NCBI GenBank assembly: GCA_947631625.1
Contig: CANRMA010000007.1
Location: 62,001 to 126,000 of the forward strand
DNA: 64,000 nt
Reading direction: 5' to 3'
Origin: an uncultured Lachnospiraceae bacterium
GTDB lineage: Bacteria > Bacillota > Clostridia > Lachnospirales > Lachnospiraceae
Under the pieces are notes generated by a model. The model made no database searches and was not told where the DNA came from. It was given only the letters and a program-made list of their open reading frames with translations. Below are positions 8,099-16,764 of the stretch, in pieces (within the stretch, counting starts at the first letter, position 1; the number at the start of each line of letters is the position of its first letter). A program made the position numbers and the translations under genes.

Positions 8099-8144
8099 CA
8101 TGGATACGGAATGGATATATTCAGGAAAAGTCGTACACATACCC

Positions 8145-8173
8145 TTGTCAGTGCAGGAAAATTTTGTTATAAT
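8145..8173 (+). promoter_or_regulatory. Probable sigma-A promoter of the phosphofructokinase gene
   Basis: TTGTCA at 8145-8150 and TATAAT at 8168-8173 are separated by exactly 17 bases. The start codon follows 87 bases downstream of the -10 box. Confidence 0.6.
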
Positions 8174-8260
8174 TTTTTATGTCGCGGGGGAGATATTCGT
8201 ATATGACGGTATCGGAAGTAATCCGTAAAGCAGAAACTAAAATGTAAAGGAGATGTAGAA

Positions 8261-9487
8261 ATGAAAGGAAACATTGTTGTCGGACAGTCAGGAGGCCCTA
8301 CGGCCGTAATAAACTCATCTGTTGCGGGCGTATATTCGGCTGCTAAGAAGCTTGGCGTTAAGAAGATCTATGGTATGGTTCATGGTATTGAGGGATTTTT
8401 GCAGGATAAGATGATAGACTTAGGAGAATATCTGGACGACGAGACCGGTATTGAATTATTGAAAAGGACTCCGTCGGCTTTTCTTGGTTCATGCCGGTTT
8501 AAGATGCCTAAGATTGAAGGAAACGAAGATGTATACGAGAAAGTATTTGAGATAATGGAAAAGCATGACATCGAATGTCTGTTCTATGCAGGCGGCAACG
8601 ATTCAATGGATACGGTCAAGATGCTTTCCGATTATGCGGCGGCTCATAACAAACCTCAGAGATTTATGGGCGTTCCCAAGACTATTGATAATGACCTTCC
8701 TATTACGGATCATTGTCCGGGATACGGTTCCGCTGCAAAATATATAGCGACCAGCATGAAAGAGATCATTCGCGACAATGAATCCTTCGGCGCTAAGAAG
8801 CCTACTATCTGCATCGTTGAGATAATGGGACGAAACGCGGGCTGGCTTACCGCGGCTGCGGCTTTGTCAAAGGGAGACGACTGCAGCGGTCCGGACGCCA
8901 TTTATCTTCCGGAAAAAGTATTTGATATGGATAAATTTATGGAAGACGTTAAGCATCTGGCGGAAACTAAGTCTTCCGTTGTAATAGCGGTTTCGGAAGG
9001 CGTTCATATTGCGGACGGCCGTTATGTGTGCGAGCTTGGAAAAGAAGTTGCGGTAGACGCTTTCGGCCACAAGCAGATGTCGGGAACGGCTGTTATGCTT
9101 GCCAATAAGATTGCGCAGGAGACGGGACTTAAGACTCGCGCCGTAGAATTTTCCACCCTGCAGCGCGCGGCTACGCATCTTGCTTCGCTTACGGATATCA
9201 ACGAGGCGTTTCAGGTTGGTTATGATGCGGTCATGGCTGCGCAGGACGGCAAGACCGGCATGATGATCACTCTTGACAGAAACGGTGACGCTCCTTATCA
9301 GTGCGGTACGAGCGCATATGACATTCACGCTATCGCTAATGTGGAGAGAAAAGTTCCCGATGAGTGGATAACGGCTGACGGCAAAGGGCTTAACGAGGGC
9401 TATGAGAAATATGCAAGACCGCTTATCATGGGCGAGCTTCAGCCTTTGTTCGTAAACGGGCTTCCCCGTCATCTTGTACGCAGATGA
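8261..9487 (+). CDS. pfp: PPi-dependent 6-phosphofructokinase
   Basis: A 408-residue phosphofructokinase of the pyrophosphate-using branch. It interconverts fructose 6-phosphate and fructose 1,6-bisphosphate in glycolysis. GQSGGPTAVINSS opens the protein. At the donor site it has GGND with Asp 114, where ATP enzymes carry Gly (GGDGS). PKTIDND with Lys 140 replaces the PGTIDND of ATP enzymes. These two changes are the established marks of PPi specificity. EIMGRNAGWL is the fructose-phosphate binding loop. A consensus promoter lies upstream and a strong terminator follows, so the gene is likely monocistronic. Confidence 0.9.
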   Translation: MKGNIVVGQSGGPTAVINSSVAGVYSAAKKLGVKKIYGMVHGIEGFLQDKMIDLGEYLDDETGIELLKRTPSAFLGSCRFKMPKIEGNEDVYEKVFEIMEKHDIECLFYAGGNDSMDTVKMLSDYAAAHNKPQRFMGVPKTIDNDLPITDHCPGYGSAAKYIATSMKEIIRDNESFGAKKPTICIVEIMGRNAGWLTAAAALSKGDDCSGPDAIYLPEKVFDMDKFMEDVKHLAETKSSVVIAVSEGVHIADGRYVCELGKEVAVDAFGHKQMSGTAVMLANKIAQETGLKTRAVEFSTLQRAATHLASLTDINEAFQVGYDAVMAAQDGKTGMMITLDRNGDAPYQCGTSAYDIHAIANVERKVPDEWITADGKGLNEGYEKYARPLIMGELQPLFVNGLPRHLVRR

Positions 9488-9551
9488 TCTTGGCCGGATA
9501 AGCCGTAATACTGATAATATATCGATAAATATATCAATAAATATATCAAAG

Positions 9552-9580
9552 GACCGGGTACATTGTTATCCGGTCTTTTT
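9552..9580 (+). terminator. Intrinsic terminator after pfp
   Basis: GACCGGGTA pairs with TATCCGGTC (one G-U) around CATTGT and is followed by five T residues. Confidence 0.85.
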
Positions 9581-9626
9581 GTATGACTTATATGCCTTTT
9601 ATGTCTTTTTATGTTAAAAAAATTGG

Positions 9627-9655
9627 TTGAGAATAGATTATTTGTGTGGTAAACT
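9627..9655 (+). promoter_or_regulatory. Probable promoter of the first signalling operon
   Basis: TTGAGA (9627-9632) and TAAACT (9650-9655) are spaced by 17 bases. Downstream, 9680-9699 holds the near-perfect palindrome TTTGTTAAA/TTTAACAAA, and 9709-9753 holds a three-unit direct repeat, both in the untranslated leader. Confidence 0.5.
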
Positions 9656-9708
9656 TTTAATGAGAAATTAAACCCTAAGTTTGTTAAATTTTTAACAAAG
9701 CTGTATGG

Positions 9709-9753
9709 AAAGCCGGGTAATTAAAAGCCGGGTAATTAAAAGCCGGGTAATTA
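9709..9753 (+). repeat. Triple 15-bp direct repeat in 5' leader
   Basis: AAAGCCGGGTAATTA occurs three times head to tail (9709-9723, 9724-9738, 9739-9753), about 80 bp before the start codon of the response regulator. Exact direct repeats in a leader could be a regulator binding array or slippage-prone DNA. The rest of the 347-bp gap after pfp holds only the terminator, the promoter and an inverted repeat described separately. Confidence 0.85.
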
Positions 9754-9834
9754 TTATAAATTATTATAATATGGGATTTAGACAAAATTTACATGATCGT
9801 AACTAACTAATCAATGAAAGGTCTGATTTAAGAT

Positions 9835-10908
9835 ATGTCACAGGAAAGCACCGTAAAAGAAACTGCCAGAATACTTGTCGTGGATGATGTGGAGAACAAC
9901 CGCTTTGTTCTTCGCGACATCATACAGGAGATGGGATATCAGCCTGTTTTGGCTGAAAATGGCACTCAGGCCCTTAAAATAGTAGAGAGGCTGCATCCTC
10001 AGATAGCAATTCTCGATATAGCGATGCCTGAAATGGACGGATATGAGTTATGTAAACTTATTAAAGGAAATCCTGAAACAAGGGATATTCCGGTTATCTT
10101 CATCTCCGCTTTTGACGATCCTTCGGATGTGGTGCGGGGATTTGACTGCGGAGGAGAGGACTATATCACCAAACCTTTTATTCCCAAAGTAGTAAAGGCA
10201 AGGCTTAAGCTGCATCTCAGGCTGTATGATGCTATAGGCGAGATGACGGATATGAACAGGAAGCTGAAAAGCTTTGCCAATGAGCAGCTTCATCAGCTTG
10301 AGATGGAAAAGAAGAATGTTCTTTATGCGCTGATCAGAGTGGCGAGAGAGAACGCCTGTTATGATGTAAACCATATGGAGAGATTGTGTTATAACTGCCG
10401 TGTGCTTGTGGAAGCAATGCAGCTTTCGCCCATATACGACTCTCTGATATCCGATTCTTTCATTGATACGATAGAAGTTGCGACCCCGCTCTGCGATCTC
10501 GGAAATGTGGCGATACCGACGGATATATTACAGAAAAAGGACGATCTGACCCCGGAAGAGATGGAAGTAATGCACACGCATACGACTATAGGCGCCAAGA
10601 TCCTTGAGGATATAAGGGATACGGGCGATTACAATGACTTTTTGCAGATATCGGCGGACATAGCCCATTATCATCATGAGAACTGGGACGGAAGCGGATA
10701 TCCAAGCAACAAAGCGGGGGATGCGATCCCGCTGTCGGCGCAGATCGTGTCTGTTGTAAGCGACTACTGCGCCATTACCGAGGACCGTATCTACAGGGGC
10801 GCGTACAGCATAGAAAACGCGCTTGAGATCATGGAGAAAGATTCCGGCAGGAAATACAATCCTGACATCTTTAATATAATGAAAAAAATATACAGGCACA
10901 TGCATTAA
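9835..10908 (+). CDS. Response regulator with degenerate HD-GYP-like output domain
   Basis: A 357-residue cytosolic regulator. Residues 10-130 form a receiver domain: acidic pocket VVDDVE, phosphoacceptor Asp 61 in AILDIAMPEMDG, and KPF with the conserved Lys. A coiled segment near 140-165 leads to an HD-type domain. True HD-GYP enzymes, which hydrolyse cyclic di-GMP, have LHDIGKIGIP. Here the site reads LCDLGNVAIP, so the metal-binding His is Cys 220 and the Lys is Asn. The later HYHHENWDGSGYP is kept, while the YDALT region reads SDYCAIT. Catalysis is doubtful, and a binding or scaffold role is more likely. It heads an operon with two hybrid kinases. A close relative lies at 53455-54513. 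Confidence 0.85.
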   Translation: MSQESTVKETARILVVDDVENNRFVLRDIIQEMGYQPVLAENGTQALKIVERLHPQIAILDIAMPEMDGYELCKLIKGNPETRDIPVIFISAFDDPSDVVRGFDCGGEDYITKPFIPKVVKARLKLHLRLYDAIGEMTDMNRKLKSFANEQLHQLEMEKKNVLYALIRVARENACYDVNHMERLCYNCRVLVEAMQLSPIYDSLISDSFIDTIEVATPLCDLGNVAIPTDILQKKDDLTPEEMEVMHTHTTIGAKILEDIRDTGDYNDFLQISADIAHYHHENWDGSGYPSNKAGDAIPLSAQIVSVVSDYCAITEDRIYRGAYSIENALEIMEKDSGRKYNPDIFNIMKKIYRHMH

Positions 10909-10945
10909 ATAACATGTGTTATCTGCATGTTTAGGAGGAATCGTT

Positions 10946-13900
10946 TTGGAATATTTTAAGAAAGCCCAGCAGAATCAGAAAAATACCGAGCGTATAAATT
11001 TGATCTTATTTTCCGTATATGCGTTGAATTTGTGCATAGGCATGCTCAGAATGGAAAATGCGGCGTGGATGTCGGCTGTCGCTGTCATTATGATGGCGGC
11101 TGCATGGACCATGTATCTGGGCAAGTACAGAAATTACCGCATAAGGGCGACGTTTACCGCCATTATAATGCAGATAATAGTAGTTATGTTTATTGTCCAT
11201 GTTGAAAATCTTATAGATGCGATCCCGACTTTTATGGTGGCGGTGCTGCTTGTTTCATTTTACAGTTTCAGCGATCTGTTGGCGCTTACGCTTATTTCAG
11301 GGGTGTTTATAGCCTTTTATCATGCGGTGGCGCTTAATTCTTTTGCCGGTATGTCGGGAGAAGAGCTTTTAAATCTGTCTTCGCATATCGGAAATATTCT
11401 CTGCGAGGAACTGGTGCTTTATATCTGGATAAGAAGCCGCAACGAAAGAAACGAGCAGATGTATCAGGTTCTGGAAGCTTTGGTCGATGCGGAGAAGAGC
11501 AAGGATGATTTCCTTGCCAATGTCAGCCATGAGATACGTACTCCGGTAAACACTATCTGTGGTATGAGCGAGATGACGCTGAGAGAACATGATCCGGAGA
11601 AGATGCGCGACGAAATTCTGGATATAAGGGACGCGGGACACAATCTTATGTCTTTGGTCAGCGATATTCTGGATTTCTCACAGCTGCAGCAGGGCAAGAT
11701 GGATATAGAGGAAGAGGCTTACAATATTACCTCTACGATCAATGACGTTATAAATATGGCAATGGCGCGCAAGGAAAACCGGAATGTCGAGCTGATCGTG
11801 GACTGTGACGCCGGCATCCCAAGCGGAATGCTTGGCGATGAGAAAAAGATACGAAGAGTTATCATGAATATGGTAAATAACGCGATCAAGTTTACGAATG
11901 AGGGCGGTATTATCATAAGAATACATACCAGAAAAGAAGATTACGGCGTAAATTTATGCGTATCCATAAAAGATACCGGTATAGGCATGAGCGACGAGGC
12001 TCTGGAAAAAGTGTTCGAGAGTTTCTCGCAGGTGGATTCTCGCAGGAACCGCCAGGAAGGCGGCGTAGGACTGGGACTTGCAATTTCCAGGGAGCTTGTT
12101 CAGAAAATGGGAGGCACCATCACCGTAAGAAGTAAACTTGGCAAGGGAAGCAGGTTTAACTTTGTGGTGCCGCAGAAAGTTGTTGACGAAAAACCGATAG
12201 TCGAAGTCATAGACAGGGAAAAATTAAACATAGCGGCGTATTTTGATATGGAGCAGTTCGATATGATGACCATACGCGACGAATATACCGCGCTTATCAT
12301 GAATCTGGTCAGACAGCTGCGCGTAAAATGCCATGCCTGCCGTAATCTGGCGGAATTAAAGCGCAGGGAAGAGATCGAGCCGTTTACGCATATTTTCATA
12401 AGTCTGGAAGAGTATCAGGAGGATACGGAATACTTTGACGAGCTTGCCCGCAGGGATACCAAGATCATTGTGGTCATAGAGCGTTACAATGAAAAGTATA
12501 TAGCCAATCCCAACCTTATCATGCTTTATAAGCCTTTTTACATATTGTCGGTGGTCTCCATATTGAACGGAAGGGTAGCCGCGGGCGGCAGACAGGCCGT
12601 GCGTCAGGGTAAATTTACGGCTCCCGACGCGCATGTGCTTGTCGTTGACGATAACCGCATGAATATCCGTGTTGTGGAAGGTCTTTTAAGAGAATATCAG
12701 ATCAAGGTCACATATGCTACTAGCGGTTATGAGGCGCTTGAACTGATAGAAAACATGAACTACGATTTTGTGTTCATGGATCATATGATGCCTGAGATGG
12801 ACGGTATAGAGACTCTGCACTGCATACGCGAGAAAGTCGGCCGTTATTATCAGCAGGTGCCTATAATCGCGCTGACGGCCAACGCTGCGCCCGGCAACAG
12901 GGAAATGTTTCTTGAAGAAGGCTTTGACGATTTTGTAGAGAAACCGCTTGAGATCTCGGTGTTGGAGCGTGTGCTCAAGCGTAATCTTCCGGAGGAGAAG
13001 CTGATATTTCATGATGCGCCCGATGTGCATGAAGATGATGAAACGGAAAAAGTCAAGTCTGTGAACCAGACTCTTGCGGCACGGGAGAAAGAGCCGGAAA
13101 GTGAAACGGAAAAAGCTTTTGAAATAGGCGATCTTGATACGGAAAAAGGACTGCTTTACTGCGGAACTAAGAGCGCTTATCTGGAAGTGCTTGAAAACTG
13201 CTACATAGAAGGCGCGGATGAAAGAAGTCTTTTGGAGAAGCTGTATGAGAACAAAGACTGGAAGAATTATGTTATCAAGGTACATGCCCTAAAGAGTACA
13301 ATGAAGAGTATCGGAGCGATTCCGCTTTTTGAAATGGCCAAGGCTCTTGAGAGCGCGGGCAGAAATTCGGATATTGAATATATAACGCAGAATCATCAGG
13401 CAATGTTGGATGAACACCGCCGCGTTATGAAACAGATCGCGCAGTCTGAGATCATAAACGAAAGGCTGCAAAAAAACAGTAAGAACATACGTTCGAATGA
13501 CGCGGTTCAGGGTAATGTCAATGCCGAAACGGGAGAAGGGCCTGATAACACGTCGGATAATGCCGCCGTATCAAAGGATGCTGCCGGGACCGCTTCGGGA
13601 AGTGATTTAGGAAGTGCTGCCGGGACTGCTTCGGGAAGTGATTTAGGAAATGCTGCCGGGACTGCTTCAGGAAATGATTCAGGAACCGGGTCACGGAAAG
13701 AAATTTTTGATTTGGAAGACGAAGAGTTTGACCTGCTCTGCGGTAAGCTCGAGGATGCGGCGTATTCATTGAACGGCGGGGATATGCTTGCGGTGGTAAA
13801 TGAGCTTGGCAAATATAAATACCACGGCATAGTTTTAGAAGACAGGCTTGATATCGTCATAAAGAAGATAGAGAAGTCGGATTATATGTCGGCGCTTGAC

Positions 13901-13957
13901 AGCGTGACGAATATAGGCAGTGAACTTAAGAAAGCGGAGAAAGGGGGGATGGCGTAA
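10946..13957 (+). CDS. Hybrid histidine kinase (membrane, HisKA-HATPase-REC-HPt)
   Basis: A 1003-residue sensor kinase. About residues 17-160 are hydrophobic and form several membrane spans with no obvious sensor domain. Then come HisKA with NVSHEIRTP (His 195), HATPase with NAIKFT, DTGIGMS and GVGLGLAIS, a linker region, a receiver with Asp 612 in FMDHMMPEMDG, and an HPt domain with His 780 in VHALKSTMKSIG. After three 12-residue Ala/Gly/Ser repeats a helical C-terminal segment follows (about 920-1003). I start at TTG 10946 because AGGAGG lies seven bases upstream; a GTG at 10916 is less likely. The stop overlaps the next start by one base (TAATG), which indicates translational coupling. Confidence 0.85.
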   Translation: MEYFKKAQQNQKNTERINLILFSVYALNLCIGMLRMENAAWMSAVAVIMMAAAWTMYLGKYRNYRIRATFTAIIMQIIVVMFIVHVENLIDAIPTFMVAVLLVSFYSFSDLLALTLISGVFIAFYHAVALNSFAGMSGEELLNLSSHIGNILCEELVLYIWIRSRNERNEQMYQVLEALVDAEKSKDDFLANVSHEIRTPVNTICGMSEMTLREHDPEKMRDEILDIRDAGHNLMSLVSDILDFSQLQQGKMDIEEEAYNITSTINDVINMAMARKENRNVELIVDCDAGIPSGMLGDEKKIRRVIMNMVNNAIKFTNEGGIIIRIHTRKEDYGVNLCVSIKDTGIGMSDEALEKVFESFSQVDSRRNRQEGGVGLGLAISRELVQKMGGTITVRSKLGKGSRFNFVVPQKVVDEKPIVEVIDREKLNIAAYFDMEQFDMMTIRDEYTALIMNLVRQLRVKCHACRNLAELKRREEIEPFTHIFISLEEYQEDTEYFDELARRDTKIIVVIERYNEKYIANPNLIMLYKPFYILSVVSILNGRVAAGGRQAVRQGKFTAPDAHVLVVDDNRMNIRVVEGLLREYQIKVTYATSGYEALELIENMNYDFVFMDHMMPEMDGIETLHCIREKVGRYYQQVPIIALTANAAPGNREMFLEEGFDDFVEKPLEISVLERVLKRNLPEEKLIFHDAPDVHEDDETEKVKSVNQTLAAREKEPESETEKAFEIGDLDTEKGLLYCGTKSAYLEVLENCYIEGADERSLLEKLYENKDWKNYVIKVHALKSTMKSIGAIPLFEMAKALESAGRNSDIEYITQNHQAMLDEHRRVMKQIAQSEIINERLQKNSKNIRSNDAVQGNVNAETGEGPDNTSDNAAVSKDAAGTASGSDLGSAAGTASGSDLGNAAGTASGNDSGTGSRKEIFDLEDEEFDLLCGKLEDAAYSLNGGDMLAVVNELGKYKYHGIVLEDRLDIVIKKIEKSDYMSALDSVTNIGSELKKAEKGGMA
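13580..13687 (+). repeat. In-frame 36-bp tandem repeat (3 units)
   Basis: Three 36-bp units (13580-13615, 13616-13651, 13652-13687) encode AAGTASGSDLGS-like dodecamers linking the HPt domain to the C-terminal helical segment of the hybrid kinase. Confidence 0.9.
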
Positions 13958-16653
13958 TGCTTAAGAAGTTGTACGATATGTTTTACGGAAGAGAATACAA
14001 GCTCAGGGAGCGTGTTTTCAGAATGGTCGTGCTCATAGGCGCCATTGCCCTTATAATTGGAGTGATCGAAGCCCTTTTTGTCAATAATACGAGTGAGATA
14101 TTGGTTCCTCTCATACTTCTTATGGGGGTCTTCGTTACAGTGCTGATAATGACTTTTAAATACCGTAAAGTCGATCTGGCGGCGATGATCGTGGCGATAG
14201 TCATAATAGTCATCGTTTTTCCGGAGATGTTTCTGTTGGGCGGCGGTCTTGAGAGCGGTTCGACATTGTGGTTTGCGCTCGGCATTTTATATATTTTTAC
14301 TATGTTTTACGGCAAAAGGATGGTGTTCTTCCTGATACTGGCGATAGTTGTTGACGCCGGGACGTATCTGTATGCGTATTATCATCCGGAATATATAGTT
14401 TCGATGGATTCTATGGCGGCGGCTTATGCGGATTCGTTTTTTTCGGTCATGGCAGTGGGACTGTGCGGCGGAGCCATAATCAAATCGCAGATGAACATGT
14501 TCAAGCAGGAGCGTATAGTTGCGCGGCAGCAGCAGGAAGAGCTTGAGAAGATAAGTAAAGCCAATAACAGCTTTTTTGCAAGCATGAGCCATGAGATACG
14601 CACTCCTATCAATACCATTGTGGGCCTGAACGAGATGATACTGAGGGAAAGCGGCGAGACGGATATTAAGGAATACGCCCTCAGCATACAGAGCGCGAGC
14701 AAAATGCTTTTAAATCTCATCAATGACATTCTGGATCTTTCTCAGCTTGAAATGAAGAAGATGGAGATACTTCCTGCGGAATACAAGACCGTGGAGCTTT
14801 TCAGGAACCTGATAGATATGATACGAGTCAGGATAGCCGAGAAGAAGCTTGAGTTTATTATAGACATAGATGAAAATCTGCCGTCCGCGCTGTCGGGAGA
14901 CGTAAAGAGACTCATACAGGTCGCGCTCAACTTATTGACTAATGCAGTCAAATACACTAACGAGGGTTCGGTCACGTTGGCGGTTGGCACGGAAGTTTAT
15001 GAAGGCGGCCTCATAGGGCTTAAGATTTCGGTCAGCGATACGGGAATAGGCATACGTAAAGAGGATCTGGAACATATATATGATTCTTTTAAAAGAGCAG
15101 ACGAGCATAAGAACATTAAAATAGAAGGAAGCGGTCTGGGGCTTTCCATAACGAAACAGTTGGTGGATATGATGGACGGGGAGATCATGGTTGACAGTAT
15201 CTATACCAAAGGTTCCGTATTTACTATTGTGATACCTCAGGTAGTCGTTGACCCGACTCCGATCGGAAAGGTCAGGTTCTTAACCCACAACGCCGCGCTG
15301 CTTGAGGAGTACAAGCCTAAATTCATGGCTCCTGAAGCCCGTATTTTGATAGTGGACGACAACCACATGAATTCCCTGGTCGAGAGCAAGCTGCTCAAAG
15401 AGACGAAGGTCAGGGTAGATATTGCAAACAGCGGCGAAGAGTGTCTTGAGATGACTAAGAAAAAATATTATAACGTGATCCTCATGGATTATATGATGCC
15501 GGTCATGAACGGTGTGGAGACTCTCAAAAGGCTGCGCAGACAGGAAAATTCTCTGTGCCGTGATTCCGCGGTTATCGCGCTTTCCGCCAATACCGCGTCG
15601 GAATCGGGCGGAAAGTATCTGGACGAAGGCTTTAACGGATATCTGGAGAAGCCTATCCGGGGGGAGCTTTTAGAAACTGAAATACTTAAATTCATTCCCT
15701 CCGATATAGTCGAGTACCGTACGGAAAACGAAGATGAGGTCATAATGGAGGGCGGCGCAAGGCAGGTAAGACTGAATAAGAAAAAGAGGATACGCATCAC
15801 AACCGACTGCGTAAGCGATCTGCCGGACTATTATATCGAAAAATACGATATAGGCATGATGTATCTGTATATAAAGACAGAAAAGGGGCGTTTTGCCGAT
15901 ACGGTGGAGATATCTTCGGATAATCTCATACGTTATATGACGGCCACTACAAGCAGCGCCGTAGCGGACAAACTTTCGGTAGAAGAATGTGAGGAATTTT
16001 TCTCAAGCAATCTTACGCAGGCCGAAGAGGTAATACATATATCCATGGCCAGAAATGTCGGCGACAGTTTTGAAGTGGAGAAGACCGCGGCCAAAGGCTT
16101 TGATCATGTTCATATACTGGATTCGGGGCAGATTTCATGCGGACAGGCTCTTACGGTTCTGTATGCGGCCAAGCTTGCCATGGACGGTTATTCCGTTACT
16201 GACATATATGAGAAGGTGGCTATGATAAAGGAACACATACGTTTCCGTTTTATTCTGCCTTCCGCGCAGATCTTTTACGATCATGGCTATATAGACAAGT
16301 TCCATGCGAAGATATTTATCTTATTGGGACTGCACCCTGTGCTTAAGATATATAAGAGCAAAAATAAGGTGATCGGGTTCAGATGCGGCAGGTTGGAGAA
16401 TGCATGGAAGCGGTTTATAAGGAGTAATCTCAGGCATAAATCTAAAATAAATACGGAGATCGTTTTTATTTCTCATGCGGGCTGCAGCGTGGAGCAGCAG
16501 GAGCTTATACGCCGTGAGATTTTGCGCTGCGTGCCGTTTAAACAGGTCATTATGCAGAGAACCTCGGTATCGGTCGCCTGCACCTCAGGTATCGGAAGTT
16601 TCGCTTTTGCTTATTATACTAATATTGAAGAGGAAAGCGATGAAAATAATTGA
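13957..16653 (+). CDS. Hybrid histidine kinase fused to a DegV-type lipid-binding domain
   Basis: An 898-residue protein. Residues about 20-175 hold several membrane spans. HisKA carries MSHEIRTP with His 212, the HATPase shows NAVKYT, DTGIGI and GSGLGLSI, and the receiver has Asp 511 in LMDYMMPVMNG. From about residue 609 to the end the chain matches the DegV fold: ITTDCVSDLPDYYIEKY, a TTSSAV segment where DegV proteins usually read TSQP, and HILDSGQISCGQAL. DegV proteins bind fatty acids for the FakA kinase. Joined to a kinase receiver, this domain could sense or respond to lipids, which is inference. The altered TSQP motif may change ligand binding. It is coupled to the preceding kinase gene and lacks an HPt of its own. 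Confidence 0.85.
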   Translation: MLKKLYDMFYGREYKLRERVFRMVVLIGAIALIIGVIEALFVNNTSEILVPLILLMGVFVTVLIMTFKYRKVDLAAMIVAIVIIVIVFPEMFLLGGGLESGSTLWFALGILYIFTMFYGKRMVFFLILAIVVDAGTYLYAYYHPEYIVSMDSMAAAYADSFFSVMAVGLCGGAIIKSQMNMFKQERIVARQQQEELEKISKANNSFFASMSHEIRTPINTIVGLNEMILRESGETDIKEYALSIQSASKMLLNLINDILDLSQLEMKKMEILPAEYKTVELFRNLIDMIRVRIAEKKLEFIIDIDENLPSALSGDVKRLIQVALNLLTNAVKYTNEGSVTLAVGTEVYEGGLIGLKISVSDTGIGIRKEDLEHIYDSFKRADEHKNIKIEGSGLGLSITKQLVDMMDGEIMVDSIYTKGSVFTIVIPQVVVDPTPIGKVRFLTHNAALLEEYKPKFMAPEARILIVDDNHMNSLVESKLLKETKVRVDIANSGEECLEMTKKKYYNVILMDYMMPVMNGVETLKRLRRQENSLCRDSAVIALSANTASESGGKYLDEGFNGYLEKPIRGELLETEILKFIPSDIVEYRTENEDEVIMEGGARQVRLNKKKRIRITTDCVSDLPDYYIEKYDIGMMYLYIKTEKGRFADTVEISSDNLIRYMTATTSSAVADKLSVEECEEFFSSNLTQAEEVIHISMARNVGDSFEVEKTAAKGFDHVHILDSGQISCGQALTVLYAAKLAMDGYSVTDIYEKVAMIKEHIRFRFILPSAQIFYDHGYIDKFHAKIFILLGLHPVLKIYKSKNKVIGFRCGRLENAWKRFIRSNLRHKSKINTEIVFISHAGCSVEQQELIRREILRCVPFKQVIMQRTSVSVACTSGIGSFAFAYYTNIEEESDENN

Positions 16654-16695
16654 CGGTTATAAGCTGCCTGAATATTATAATTATAAATATTATTG

Positions 16696-16711
16696 CAGGT
16701 AATTGCGAAAT
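16696..16711. repeat. Solo terminal repeat of the MITE family
   Basis: CAGGTAATTGCGAAAT matches the element terminus CAGGTAATTGCGAAAC, but no partner arm or body follows. It is either a deletion remnant or a chance match in the 111-bp gap before glgP. Confidence 0.5.
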
Positions 16712-16764
16712 GGTATCAAATATTATGAATTTACTCAAAATATATAAAAACGGGAGGTAGTATT

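Noticed and set aside
8867..9472. A 201-codon minus-strand frame inside the phosphofructokinase gene
   Set aside because: Antisense to a strongly conserved enzyme gene with no recognisable motifs.
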